From SZUA-318 sp964412015 (lineage in GTDB: Bacteria > Gemmatimonadota > Gemmatimonadetes > Longimicrobiales > Gaopeijiaceae), in contig CAYPMO010000017.1 of NCBI GenBank assembly GCA_964412015.1, positions 1 to 64,000 on the forward strand: DNA of 64,000 nt, in the 5' to 3' direction. A program made the translations under genes and the position numbers. The first letter of the stretch is position 1. Each line of letters begins with the position of its first letter. Below, one piece after another: positions 42,146 through 50,410 of this stretch. The notes below the pieces were generated by a model, which searched no databases, had not been told where the DNA came from, and saw only the letters and a list, made by a program, of their open reading frames with translations.

Positions 42146-44281
42146 ATGGCGACCCAAGAACGCGAGATCGCGGCCGGCTGGAACCCGGAGGCGCTGACAC
42201 CGGAGCAGCTTCTGCGCTTCTACCGCACGATGGTGACCTCCCGCCGCATCGACGACCGGGAGATCAGCCTCAAGCGGCAAAACAAGATCTTCTTCCAGAT
42301 CTCGGGAGCGGGTCACGAGGCGATCGGCGTGGCGGTCGCGGAGCATTGCCTTCCGGCGCACGACTGGTTCTTCCTCTACTACCGTGACCGGGCGTTCGCG
42401 CTGTCGTTGGGCCAGACCCCGCTCGATCACCTGCTCCAGGCGGCGGGCGCCGCGGCCGATCCAGCCTCCGGCGGCCGGCAGATGCCCGCCCACTTCGGCG
42501 ACGTGCGCTACAACATCGCGAGCACCTCGTCACCCACCGGCACGCAGTTCCTGCAGGCGGTGGGCGCCGCCGAGGCAGGGCTGCGCGTCACCAGGAGGCC
42601 CGAGCTCCGCGGCTTCATCGAGCGGTTCGAGGAGGACGAGATCGTCGTCGTCACGACGGGGGAGGGCACCACGTCGGAGGGCGAGTTCTGGGAGTCGCTC
42701 AACACCGCGTGCACTCTGGGCCTCCCCGTGGTCTACGTCGTGGAGGACAACGAGTACGCGATCTCGGTCCCGATCGAGGTGCAGACCGCGGGTGGGAGCA
42801 TCTCCGAGCTCGTGCGCGGCTTCCCGGGGCTCCACGTGGTGGAGTGTGACGGCACGGACGTGGTCGAGACGTATCGGGCCGCGGGTGAGGCGGTCCGCTG
42901 GACCCGCGAGCGGAAGGGCCCCGCGCTGGTGCACGCGCACTGCGTGCGCCCCTACTCGCACTCGATGTCGGACGACGAGCGCATGTATCGGACCGACGCG
43001 GAGCGAGCCCGGCAGGACGAGCGCGATCCCCTGCGCCGGACCCGCGCGTTCCTGATCGAGACGGGGATCGCCACGGGGGACGAGCTGGACGTGCTGGAGC
43101 GGGAGGTGGCGCAGGAAGTCGCCGAGGCCGCCGACCGCGCGCTCGAGCACCCCCAGCCGTCCCGGGACACTGCGCTCCGCCACCTCTTCTCGGAGGACGT
43201 GGACCCGACGTCGCCGGCGTTCGACACGGAGGACGCGCCCGACTATCGCGACGATCGGTCCCTCACCATGGTGGATCTCCTCAACGCATGCATGCGCGAC
43301 GAGATGGAGCGCGATCCGCGCATCGTCGTGTTCGGCGAGGACGTGGCCGACGCCTCGCGCGACGACGCGCTGCGCGAGGTGAAGGGCAAGGGCGGCGTCT
43401 TCAAGGTGACGCACGGCCTCCAGGCCCGCTTCGGCTCGGAGCGGGTCTACAACACCCCCCTGGCCGAGGCCAACATCGTGGGCCGGGCGATCGGCATGGC
43501 GCTCCGCGGCATGAGGCCGGTCGTGGAGATCCAGTTCCTCGACTACATCTGGCCCGCGATGATGCAGATCCGCGACGAGCTGGCCACGATGCGCTACCGC
43601 TCGAACGGCACGTTCTCCGCGCCGGTCGTCATCCGGGTCACCTACGGAGGCTACCTGAAGGGCGGCGCGATCTACCACTCCCAGACGGGCGAGTCCATCT
43701 TCGCGCACTGCCCGGGGCTGAGGGTGGTACTTCCCTCCACGGCCGAGGACGCCAACGGGCTGCTCCGCACCGCGATCCGCTGCGATGACCCCGTGCTCTT
43801 CCTCGAGCACAAGCACCTCTACCGGCAGGTCTACAACAAGGGCCGAGATCCCGGGCCGGACTTCATGATCCCGTTCGGCAAGGCCAAGGTCCTGCGGGAG
43901 GGAGCGGACCTGACGCTGGTGACGTGCGGTGCCCTCGTGAAGCGCAGCCTGGACGCGGCGAAGGTCGCGGCCGAGCACCACGGGCTCGACGTCGAGGTCA
44001 TCGATCTGAGGACCGTTCAGCCGTTCGACATGGAGCGCATCGCCGCCTCCGTGAAGAAGACCGGCAAGGTAATCATCGCCCACGAGGATTCGCGGTCGTG
44101 GGGAATCGGCTCGGAGATCGCCGCGCGCCTCGCCGACGAGCTGTTCGCGTGGCTCGACGGGCCGGTGAGGCGCGTAGCGTCCATGGACACGTGGGTAGCG
44201 TACGCACCGGACCTGGAGGAGGCGATCCTCCCGCAGACGCCCGACGTGCTCGCCGCGATCGTGGAGCTGGCTTCGTACTGA
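42146..44281 (+). CDS. Fused E1 alpha-beta 2-oxoacid dehydrogenase
   Basis: Thiamine-diphosphate enzyme that decarboxylates branched-chain or related 2-oxo acids and acylates the E2 lipoyl domain. The 711-residue protein joins E1 alpha (residues about 1-350; TSRRIDDREISLKRQNKIFF, TTGEGTTSEGEFWESLN for ThDP-Mg, VYVVEDNEYAISVP) to E1 beta (residues about 370-711; IVVFGEDVADASRDDALRE, LAEANIVGRAIGMALRGMRP, VIDLRTVQPFDMERIAASV). GEG replaces the common GDG at the ThDP motif. E2 and E3 genes are not in the window. Fused E1 proteins are known in several phyla. Confidence 0.92.
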   Translation: MATQEREIAAGWNPEALTPEQLLRFYRTMVTSRRIDDREISLKRQNKIFFQISGAGHEAIGVAVAEHCLPAHDWFFLYYRDRAFALSLGQTPLDHLLQAAGAAADPASGGRQMPAHFGDVRYNIASTSSPTGTQFLQAVGAAEAGLRVTRRPELRGFIERFEEDEIVVVTTGEGTTSEGEFWESLNTACTLGLPVVYVVEDNEYAISVPIEVQTAGGSISELVRGFPGLHVVECDGTDVVETYRAAGEAVRWTRERKGPALVHAHCVRPYSHSMSDDERMYRTDAERARQDERDPLRRTRAFLIETGIATGDELDVLEREVAQEVAEAADRALEHPQPSRDTALRHLFSEDVDPTSPAFDTEDAPDYRDDRSLTMVDLLNACMRDEMERDPRIVVFGEDVADASRDDALREVKGKGGVFKVTHGLQARFGSERVYNTPLAEANIVGRAIGMALRGMRPVVEIQFLDYIWPAMMQIRDELATMRYRSNGTFSAPVVIRVTYGGYLKGGAIYHSQTGESIFAHCPGLRVVLPSTAEDANGLLRTAIRCDDPVLFLEHKHLYRQVYNKGRDPGPDFMIPFGKAKVLREGADLTLVTCGALVKRSLDAAKVAAEHHGLDVEVIDLRTVQPFDMERIAASVKKTGKVIIAHEDSRSWGIGSEIAARLADELFAWLDGPVRRVASMDTWVAYAPDLEEAILPQTPDVLAAIVELASY

Positions 44282-44300
44282 GGCCTCGGGGGACCCACCT

Positions 44301-45578
44301 TCACGAGGGCGGTGGGAGGTCCTCGGCACGCGCGCCGGGAAGGATCAGCCGCACCGAACGTTTGAACGTGACGTAGTTCCACGCCCAGTTGACGAGGACG
44401 AGGGCGCGGTTCCGAAACCCGATGAGCCACACCAGGTGGATCCCGAGCCAGAGAACCCACGCCGGGAGCCCCTTGAACGTGCGCCCGAAAACGTGCGCCA
44501 CCGCGGTGTTGCGCCCGACGACGGCGAGCATGCCCGGGTCCACATACCGGAACGGAGGCGCGTCCCCACCCGGCCCGTGCCGGAGGATCGCCTTGCCGAC
44601 GTAGCGCCCCTGCTGGATGGCGACCTGCCCCACCTGGGGAAGAGGCTGCCCATTCGCGTCCTCGCGGTAGGCGAGGTCTCCCACCACGTAGATCTCGGGT
44701 TGTCCCTCCACGCGGAGGCACGCGTCCACCTCGACGCGCCCTCCGCGCCCCACGGGAAGACCCCACCGGCGGATCGCGGGATCGCCCTGGATCCCCGCCG
44801 TCCACACCACCGTGTCCGTCGAGATGGTCTCCCCACCCGCGAGCCGGACCCACCCCGGCCCCACCTCCTCGACGAGCACACCGGTCCTGACCTCGACCCG
44901 GCGCTTGCGCAGCCGCTCGGCCGCGAACGCTCCGAGCCGCTCGGGCATGCCGGAGAGCACCCGCTCGGCGGCCTCGAGCAGGACCACCTGCACCTCGTCG
45001 GCGTCGAGGCCCGGATAGTCCTTCAGCAGCGGCCCGTAGACGAGCTCCGCCAGGGCTCCCGAGAACTCGACCCCGGTGGGGCCGCCCCCGACCACCGCGA
45101 CCGTGAGGAGACGCCGTCGCTCGAGGGGGTCGCGCGACGCGGCCGCCGCCTCGAAGCGTGTCAGGACGTGGTGGCGGAGCGGGATCGCGTCGTCCATCCA
45201 GCGCAGCGCGAACGCATGCTCGGCCGCTCCCTTCACACCGAAGAAGTGGGCCTCGCTCCCGAGCGCGAGCACGAGCGCGTCGTAGTGCAGCGGGCCCGCC
45301 GAGGTCTCGAGCCGCTTCTCCGACGCGACGAGTCCCGTCACGGACGCCATACGGACCTCTACGTTCGGCGCTCTGCGGAAGATCGAGCGGATGGGATACG
45401 CGATGTCCGTGGGGACGAGCTCGGCCGCGGCCACCTGATAGAGGAGCGGAAAGAACGTGTGGTAGTTGTTCCGGTCCACGAGCACGACGTCCACGTCGCC
45501 CCCCGCCAGGGTGCGCGCCGCCCACAGGCCGCCGAAACCGGCCCCGGCCACGACCACTCGAGGAACGCGTCCGCTCAC
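44301..45578 (-). CDS. ndh: Type II NADH dehydrogenase (NDH-2)
   Basis: Membrane-associated flavoenzyme that passes electrons from NADH to quinone without pumping protons. The 425-residue protein has an FAD-binding N terminus (VVVAGAGFGGLWAARTLAG), the NDH-2 signature VDRNNYHTFFPLLYQVAA, an NADH-binding GXGXXG region (VAVVGGGPTGVEFSGALAEL) and the quinone-site AIQQGRYVGKAI. The C-terminal amphipathic helix region (WVLWLGIHLVWLIGFRNRAL) fits membrane docking. GTG start in a GTGA junction with the moeB-like gene. Confidence 0.94.
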   Translation of the reverse strand: MSGRVPRVVVAGAGFGGLWAARTLAGGDVDVVLVDRNNYHTFFPLLYQVAAAELVPTDIAYPIRSIFRRAPNVEVRMASVTGLVASEKRLETSAGPLHYDALVLALGSEAHFFGVKGAAEHAFALRWMDDAIPLRHHVLTRFEAAAASRDPLERRRLLTVAVVGGGPTGVEFSGALAELVYGPLLKDYPGLDADEVQVVLLEAAERVLSGMPERLGAFAAERLRKRRVEVRTGVLVEEVGPGWVRLAGGETISTDTVVWTAGIQGDPAIRRWGLPVGRGGRVEVDACLRVEGQPEIYVVGDLAYREDANGQPLPQVGQVAIQQGRYVGKAILRHGPGGDAPPFRYVDPGMLAVVGRNTAVAHVFGRTFKGLPAWVLWLGIHLVWLIGFRNRALVLVNWAWNYVTFKRSVRLILPGARAEDLPPPS

Positions 45579-46729
45579 GGCACGTCGACGCGCGCGTCCA
45601 CGTCCTGGGCCCAGGCGAGCATCCCGCCCCGGAAGTTGTAGACCTCGGGCCAGCCTTCCTCGACGAGGATGATCGCGGCGCTCATGCTCCTCTCGCCGCT
45701 CCGACAGACGAGCACCACGGGCCTGTCCCGGGGGATCTCGCTGAGGCGGTCCGGGAGCTCGCCGAGGGGAACGAGCACCGCGCCGCGGTCCGAGAGGTTC
45801 CCGATGTCCCACTCCCAACGCTCACGCACGTCGACCAGGACGGGAGGCGTTTCCCCCTCGAGCATGCGAGCCACCGCCTTCGCGTCCAGCTCGGTCACCT
45901 CGGCCTCGCGTACGGCGCCCTGGCCGACGCCGCAGAACGCCTCGTAGTCGATGAGCCCCTCCTGCGTGGGATGATCCCCGCACACCGGACACTCGGGGTT
46001 TCGACGAAGCGCGACCTCCCTCCAGCTCAGGTCGAGCGCGTCGAAGATGAGCAGCCTACCGGCCAAGCTCTCGCCCACGCCCAGGATCAGCTTCAGCGCC
46101 TCCAGCGCCTGCAGCGATCCGATGATGCCGGGGAGGACGCCGAGTACCCCGCCCTCCGCGCAGTCCAGGACGAGCCCGGGGGGCGGTGGCTCGCGGAACA
46201 GACACCGATAGCACGGACCCCCTTCCGTGGCGAAGACCGAGACCTGTCCCTCCCAACAGAACACGGAACCGTACACGTTGGGCTTCCCGAGGAGGACGCA
46301 CGCATCGTTCACGAGGTAGCGCGTGGGGAAGTTGTCCGTGCCGTCCACCACGACGTCGTAGCCCGAGAGCACGTCGAGCGCCGTCTCACTGGCGAGCCGG
46401 CCCTCGTGCCGGACGACTTCGACGTGGGGGTTCACGTCGCGGATGCGGTCCGTAGCGCTGTCCAGCTTGGACCGACCCACGTCGAGCGTGCCATGGAGGA
46501 GCTGGCGCTGGAGGTTGGTCGGATCCACCACGTCGAAGTCCACGAGTCCGAGCGTACCCACCCCCGCCGCGGCCAGGTACAGCGCTACGGGCGAGCCCAG
46601 ACCACCGGCTCCTACGCAGAGCACCCGCGCATCCTTGAGCTTCCGTTGCCCCTCCAGGCCTACGTGGGGAAGCGCGAGGTGCCGTGCGTAGCGGAGGAGC
46701 TCGCCCCGCGAGAGGTCGGAGGGGCTCAT
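45575..46729 (-). CDS. moeB: MoeB/ThiF-type adenylyltransferase with rhodanese domain
   Basis: Adenylates the C-terminal glycine of a sulfur-carrier protein such as MoaD or ThiS and may load sulfur onto it. The 384-residue protein has the E1-like ATP site (LCVGAGGLGSPVALYLAAAG), the Arg finger (NLQRQLLHG), a zinc site (CYRC and CPVC) and a C-terminal rhodanese domain with the active Cys in VVLVCRSGERSMSAA. This two-domain plan matches MoeZ and eukaryotic MOCS3. The ATG was chosen over a longer in-frame extension because it overlaps the DUF2723 stop (ATGA). Coupled to ndh by GTGA. Confidence 0.92.
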   Translation of the reverse strand: MSPSDLSRGELLRYARHLALPHVGLEGQRKLKDARVLCVGAGGLGSPVALYLAAAGVGTLGLVDFDVVDPTNLQRQLLHGTLDVGRSKLDSATDRIRDVNPHVEVVRHEGRLASETALDVLSGYDVVVDGTDNFPTRYLVNDACVLLGKPNVYGSVFCWEGQVSVFATEGGPCYRCLFREPPPPGLVLDCAEGGVLGVLPGIIGSLQALEALKLILGVGESLAGRLLIFDALDLSWREVALRRNPECPVCGDHPTQEGLIDYEAFCGVGQGAVREAEVTELDAKAVARMLEGETPPVLVDVRERWEWDIGNLSDRGAVLVPLGELPDRLSEIPRDRPVVLVCRSGERSMSAAIILVEEGWPEVYNFRGGMLAWAQDVDARVDVP

Positions 46730-48915
46730 GAGTCGGAGGTCCGGCCCTCGATCCCGCCCTCCGACACCACCTCGAACGCCCGGGCGTCGTCCTCGAGCCG
46801 CTGGACCACGGACGCGTCCGCGCCTCCGAGGCGCGCGACGTCCGCGAGCTGGGTGGACAGCGCGTAGAAGGCCCACGGGATGTTCAACGTGGACCGGTCC
46901 TGCCAGAGGGGACGGTCACGGATGGCCCGGAAGCTGTAGACCTCCTGGTAGAGCTTCAACGAACGTTCCAGGTGGAACCACTCGGCCCCGTACTGGGGGG
47001 AGCCCTTCACCAGCCCCGGGGGTTGCGGGGCTTCCAGGCCCCGGAACTCCAGCTTCACCGCCAGCGCGTGGTGCACGCCCCACGGCTCCATCCCGAGCTG
47101 GCTCATCATGCCGCCCACCGCGGCGAAATAGATCGGGCGCTCGGCGATCGAGTCGTGGATGATCGCGATGGCCAGTTGAGCCGAGCGGTCCAGCACCGTT
47201 CCCTCCGGAAACGTGACCGCGAGCTGGGGGAAGCTCACCGTGACGTCCTGCGGCAACCGAGCGCGCGCCACGGCATCCATCTGGTCGTGGGTCAGCCCCG
47301 TGATCGAGCGCGTCGGCGGCGCGCTCGGAGCCTGATGGATGCCGGCTCCCTGGGCGGGGTCGAACGGCCTCTGGCGTCCGGGAGACGTCAACTCCTGGAG
47401 CTGCTTCGGATACCACGAGGTGAAGAGGTACTGCCCGACGATCACGGTCACGTCCTGGCGTACGCCCTCCACCTCCTGCACATACCACAGCGGGAAGGTG
47501 TCGTTGTCGCCGTTCGTGAAGATGATCGCGTAGGGCTCCAGGCTCATCAGGAGGTCGTAGGCCCAGTCGCGTGCGGCATGGTCACCGGCACGGCTCGCCC
47601 AACTCCAGTTGAAGACGAGGGGAATGAGGGCGACCAGCAGCACCGGGGAGGCGAGCAGCCACCGGCGGGTGGCGGCGAGCCACGAGGCCACCACGCCCCA
47701 CGTCCAGGCCAGCCCCATCCCGGCGAGGACGCCCCACACGATGAAGCTCGCGATGAAGAAGTAGTCCCGTTCGCGGACCTCGTGCAGGCCGCGGTCCGTG
47801 ATCTCGGGGGCGAGGGAGAAGCCGTACTTGAAGTTCAGGTAGTAGACCAGGCCGACCGTGAGCGTGCCGGCGAGGACGCCCAGATACGTGAAGATCCCCC
47901 GGTCCGCCCGCCATGCGGCCCAGAGCCCCAGGAACCCGAGCGCCAGGAAGAGCAACGTAAACGGGAGCCGCCTGCCGTTGGGAAGCGCCGACGGGTCCAC
48001 GCCCCGCGCCCACTGCCAATCGAAGTACTGGAGGTAGTTCTCGAACTGGTCCGACAGCGGCGCCATACGCTCGGTCACCGGCGGCTTCGCGTACTGCTTT
48101 CGCGCGAGGTTGTACGCCAGGTCCTCGCAGCCCGTCTTCCCGTTGGTATAGACGGCCACGGCCGCTCCCACGACGCTCTCGCACCTGGCGTCGCCCTCGT
48201 TGATCACCGGGTTCTGCGCCGCCCGCACGGGGAGGAAGAAATTGAACGAGAGGCCCACGACGACGAGCGCCACGGCCCGCCCCAGGAACCGCGGGCGGAG
48301 GGCCGCGAGGGGGTCGGTGACGAGCACGAGTGTCCCGAACGCCAGCAAGGGGAGCACGGACATGAGATGGTTGGTGCTCCCGAGGACCATCAGGAAGAGC
48401 GCCCACAGGAGATAGCGCTCGCTTCCGGGAACGTGGCGGCGGTCGCGCCAGCGGACCGCCAGCCAGCTCACGATCCCGATGATCATGACGCTCAGCGTGT
48501 AGACCTTCTCGTTCACGTTGGACTGGTTCCAGACCGTGAACGCGGTGGCCCCGATGAGCGTCGCGGCGGCGGCACCCACGAGCGCCCGGCGGTGATCGTC
48601 CAGGACCGCCTGGATGACCCGGTACGCCACCAGGAAGAAGAACGCCGACGCACCCGCGCTCGTGGCCGCCGCGAACAGGTTCACGCGCACGGCCACGGGC
48701 AGACCGAGCGGGGTGAGCAGCACGATCCAGGCCCGGGCGAGCACCACGAACAGCGGGTTCCCCGGCGGGTGCGGGATCCCGAGGATGTACGCGGTCGCGA
48801 TGTACTCGCTCGTGTCCCAGAACGCGGTGGTCGGCGCGAGCGTCAGCACATAGAGCGCGAAGACGACGAGGCCGGCCAGTGCCGCCGCGCCATAGGGAGG
48901 TCGATCTCGGTTCAT
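46726..48915 (-). CDS. DUF2723 (TMEM260-like) polytopic membrane protein
   Basis: A 729-residue protein with about 12-14 membrane helices. The N-terminal LTLAPTTAFWDTSEYIATAYILG (family loop: FWDTSEYIA...PHPPGNPLF) and VNEKVYTLS are hallmarks of DUF2723. The C-terminal soluble part carries FTNGDNDTFPLWYVQEVEG and DVTVIVGQYL, also typical. Human TMEM260, in the same family, is a protein O-mannosyltransferase, so glycosyl transfer from a lipid-linked donor is plausible but untested here. The ATG beginning MNRDRPPY was used; a GTG 17 codons earlier (48966) is possible. Coupled to the moeB-like gene by ATGA. Confidence 0.85.
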   Translation of the reverse strand: MNRDRPPYGAAALAGLVVFALYVLTLAPTTAFWDTSEYIATAYILGIPHPPGNPLFVVLARAWIVLLTPLGLPVAVRVNLFAAATSAGASAFFFLVAYRVIQAVLDDHRRALVGAAAATLIGATAFTVWNQSNVNEKVYTLSVMIIGIVSWLAVRWRDRRHVPGSERYLLWALFLMVLGSTNHLMSVLPLLAFGTLVLVTDPLAALRPRFLGRAVALVVVGLSFNFFLPVRAAQNPVINEGDARCESVVGAAVAVYTNGKTGCEDLAYNLARKQYAKPPVTERMAPLSDQFENYLQYFDWQWARGVDPSALPNGRRLPFTLLFLALGFLGLWAAWRADRGIFTYLGVLAGTLTVGLVYYLNFKYGFSLAPEITDRGLHEVRERDYFFIASFIVWGVLAGMGLAWTWGVVASWLAATRRWLLASPVLLVALIPLVFNWSWASRAGDHAARDWAYDLLMSLEPYAIIFTNGDNDTFPLWYVQEVEGVRQDVTVIVGQYLFTSWYPKQLQELTSPGRQRPFDPAQGAGIHQAPSAPPTRSITGLTHDQMDAVARARLPQDVTVSFPQLAVTFPEGTVLDRSAQLAIAIIHDSIAERPIYFAAVGGMMSQLGMEPWGVHHALAVKLEFRGLEAPQPPGLVKGSPQYGAEWFHLERSLKLYQEVYSFRAIRDRPLWQDRSTLNIPWAFYALSTQLADVARLGGADASVVQRLEDDARAFEVVSEGGIEGRTSDS

Positions 48916-49018
48916 GGGATCGCTGGAAGCCGGTGCGGGAAGCGCTCGTGCGCGGGGGGCACTCACCGTGACGCCGATTGTATCCGGGGGACGGGAAGGG
49001 GTTCCCGGCGGCCCGCGC

Positions 49019-50233
49019 TCAGCGCATGCCGAGCATCTGCCGGACCGCGCCCTTCACGGCGGGGTCCTTGTCCTCCGCGGCATGCACCAGGAGGCTCTTG
49101 GCGTGCGGCGTGCCGATGCTGTGCAGCGCCCGGTACGCGGCGATGCGCACCTCGGTGGGTGGACGTGAGAAGAAGGAGCCGACGGCCCGCTTCTCGATCG
49201 CGTTCACCGCGCCAGGGTCCCCGAGCTGCCCGAGCGCGCGCAGCACGCCCGCGACGACGTCGGGATCGTCTTCCTCCTCCAGCAGCGCGAGCAACGGGCG
49301 GAGCGCTCTCTCGACCTTGAGCGCCCCCGCGGCCATCGCGGCCGCGAGGCGCACGTCGGAATCCGGGTCCTCGATCATGCCGTAGACGAGCTGCCCGGCG
49401 TCCTCGCCACCCACCTTGGCCAGCGCCATGAGGGCCTCTCGTCGGACGCGGGCATCCGTATGCGCAAGCGTGGCGATGATCAGCTCCACGGGGCGCTCCC
49501 CGCCGACTTCACCGAGGATGGCCAGGGCGTTGCGCACGACGAACCAGCGACCGTCTTCGACCATCTTCTCCACGACGGGCATGGCGCTCGGACCCATCGC
49601 GACCATCGCGTCGAGGAACGTGCGCCGCGCGAAACGGTCCTGCGTCGCGGAAAGCGCGTCACTCACGGCCAGCGCCATATCGGTGCCGAGGAGCTCGCAG
49701 ATCCGCATGAGTTCCTTGCGTCGGTCCTCGTCCCGCTCGTTCCCGAGGTAGGCCGCGATGCGGCTGGCCACGCCCGGAGAGAGGAGGACCTGGGCCATGG
49801 CGAGGCAGGCCTCGTCCGGCGGATCGCCGGCCCCCAGGACCAGCCGCTCCACGGAGTCCGCGAGAACGTCGAGCGCGTTGGCCTCGCGCAGCGCGGCGGC
49901 GGCGTCGCGGATGTCCCTTCCCTTCCCCTCCCGGGCGAGGGGATCCGCCTTCAGGAACGCCGTCACCGCTTCCCGCAGCGCCTGGGGATCCGCGTCCTGC
50001 GCGCGTGGAGGCGGCTTGTCGACCGGAGGCTCCCAGACGATCTCCTCGGCCGCGGCGGCCGGAGGAGCCGCCGGAGCGTCCTGCGGCGCGGGCACGGCAT
50101 CGGCACCCCGCTCGTCCGGGGCGCCGCCGGCCTCGTCCACGGCAGGCGGGGGCACCGCCTCACCCTCACCGAAAAGCGCGTCGATGGAGCGGGCGAGGCC
50201 ACTCAGGTCCTTTTTTTCGTCCGGCGGGGCCAT
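49019..50233 (-). CDS. HEAT-repeat protein
   Basis: A 404-residue, probably cytoplasmic protein. The N-terminal 110 residues are proline- and alanine-rich and likely disordered. The rest is a helical array with HEAT/PBS-lyase-type repeats: VRNALAILGEVGGERPVELI, VRREALMALAKVGGEDAGQL, VRLAAAMAAGALKVERALRP and VVAGVLRALGQLGDPGAVN. Such arrays bind proteins or nucleic acids. The ATG (MAPPDEKK) begins a compact N terminus and faces the divergent BNR protein gene 177 bp away. Partner unknown. Confidence 0.82.
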   Translation of the reverse strand: MAPPDEKKDLSGLARSIDALFGEGEAVPPPAVDEAGGAPDERGADAVPAPQDAPAAPPAAAAEEIVWEPPVDKPPPRAQDADPQALREAVTAFLKADPLAREGKGRDIRDAAAALREANALDVLADSVERLVLGAGDPPDEACLAMAQVLLSPGVASRIAAYLGNERDEDRRKELMRICELLGTDMALAVSDALSATQDRFARRTFLDAMVAMGPSAMPVVEKMVEDGRWFVVRNALAILGEVGGERPVELIIATLAHTDARVRREALMALAKVGGEDAGQLVYGMIEDPDSDVRLAAAMAAGALKVERALRPLLALLEEEDDPDVVAGVLRALGQLGDPGAVNAIEKRAVGSFFSRPPTEVRIAAYRALHSIGTPHAKSLLVHAAEDKDPAVKGAVRQMLGMR

Positions 50234-50410
50234 GAAGCTCCGGGGAGGCGGATCGGATCCGGCTGTGAGGGACCCAGCAATGTAGAGACTCGCGCTTGCG
50301 GGCGCGAGAGAAAACGCGCGCCCCGCTCGCTCCGGCCCCTTGCTCGGGGCGGCCCCGCCCGGGCATGTTGCTACCCTCTCCTCCACGCTCCTGCCCTCAG
50401 GAGTCAAGCC

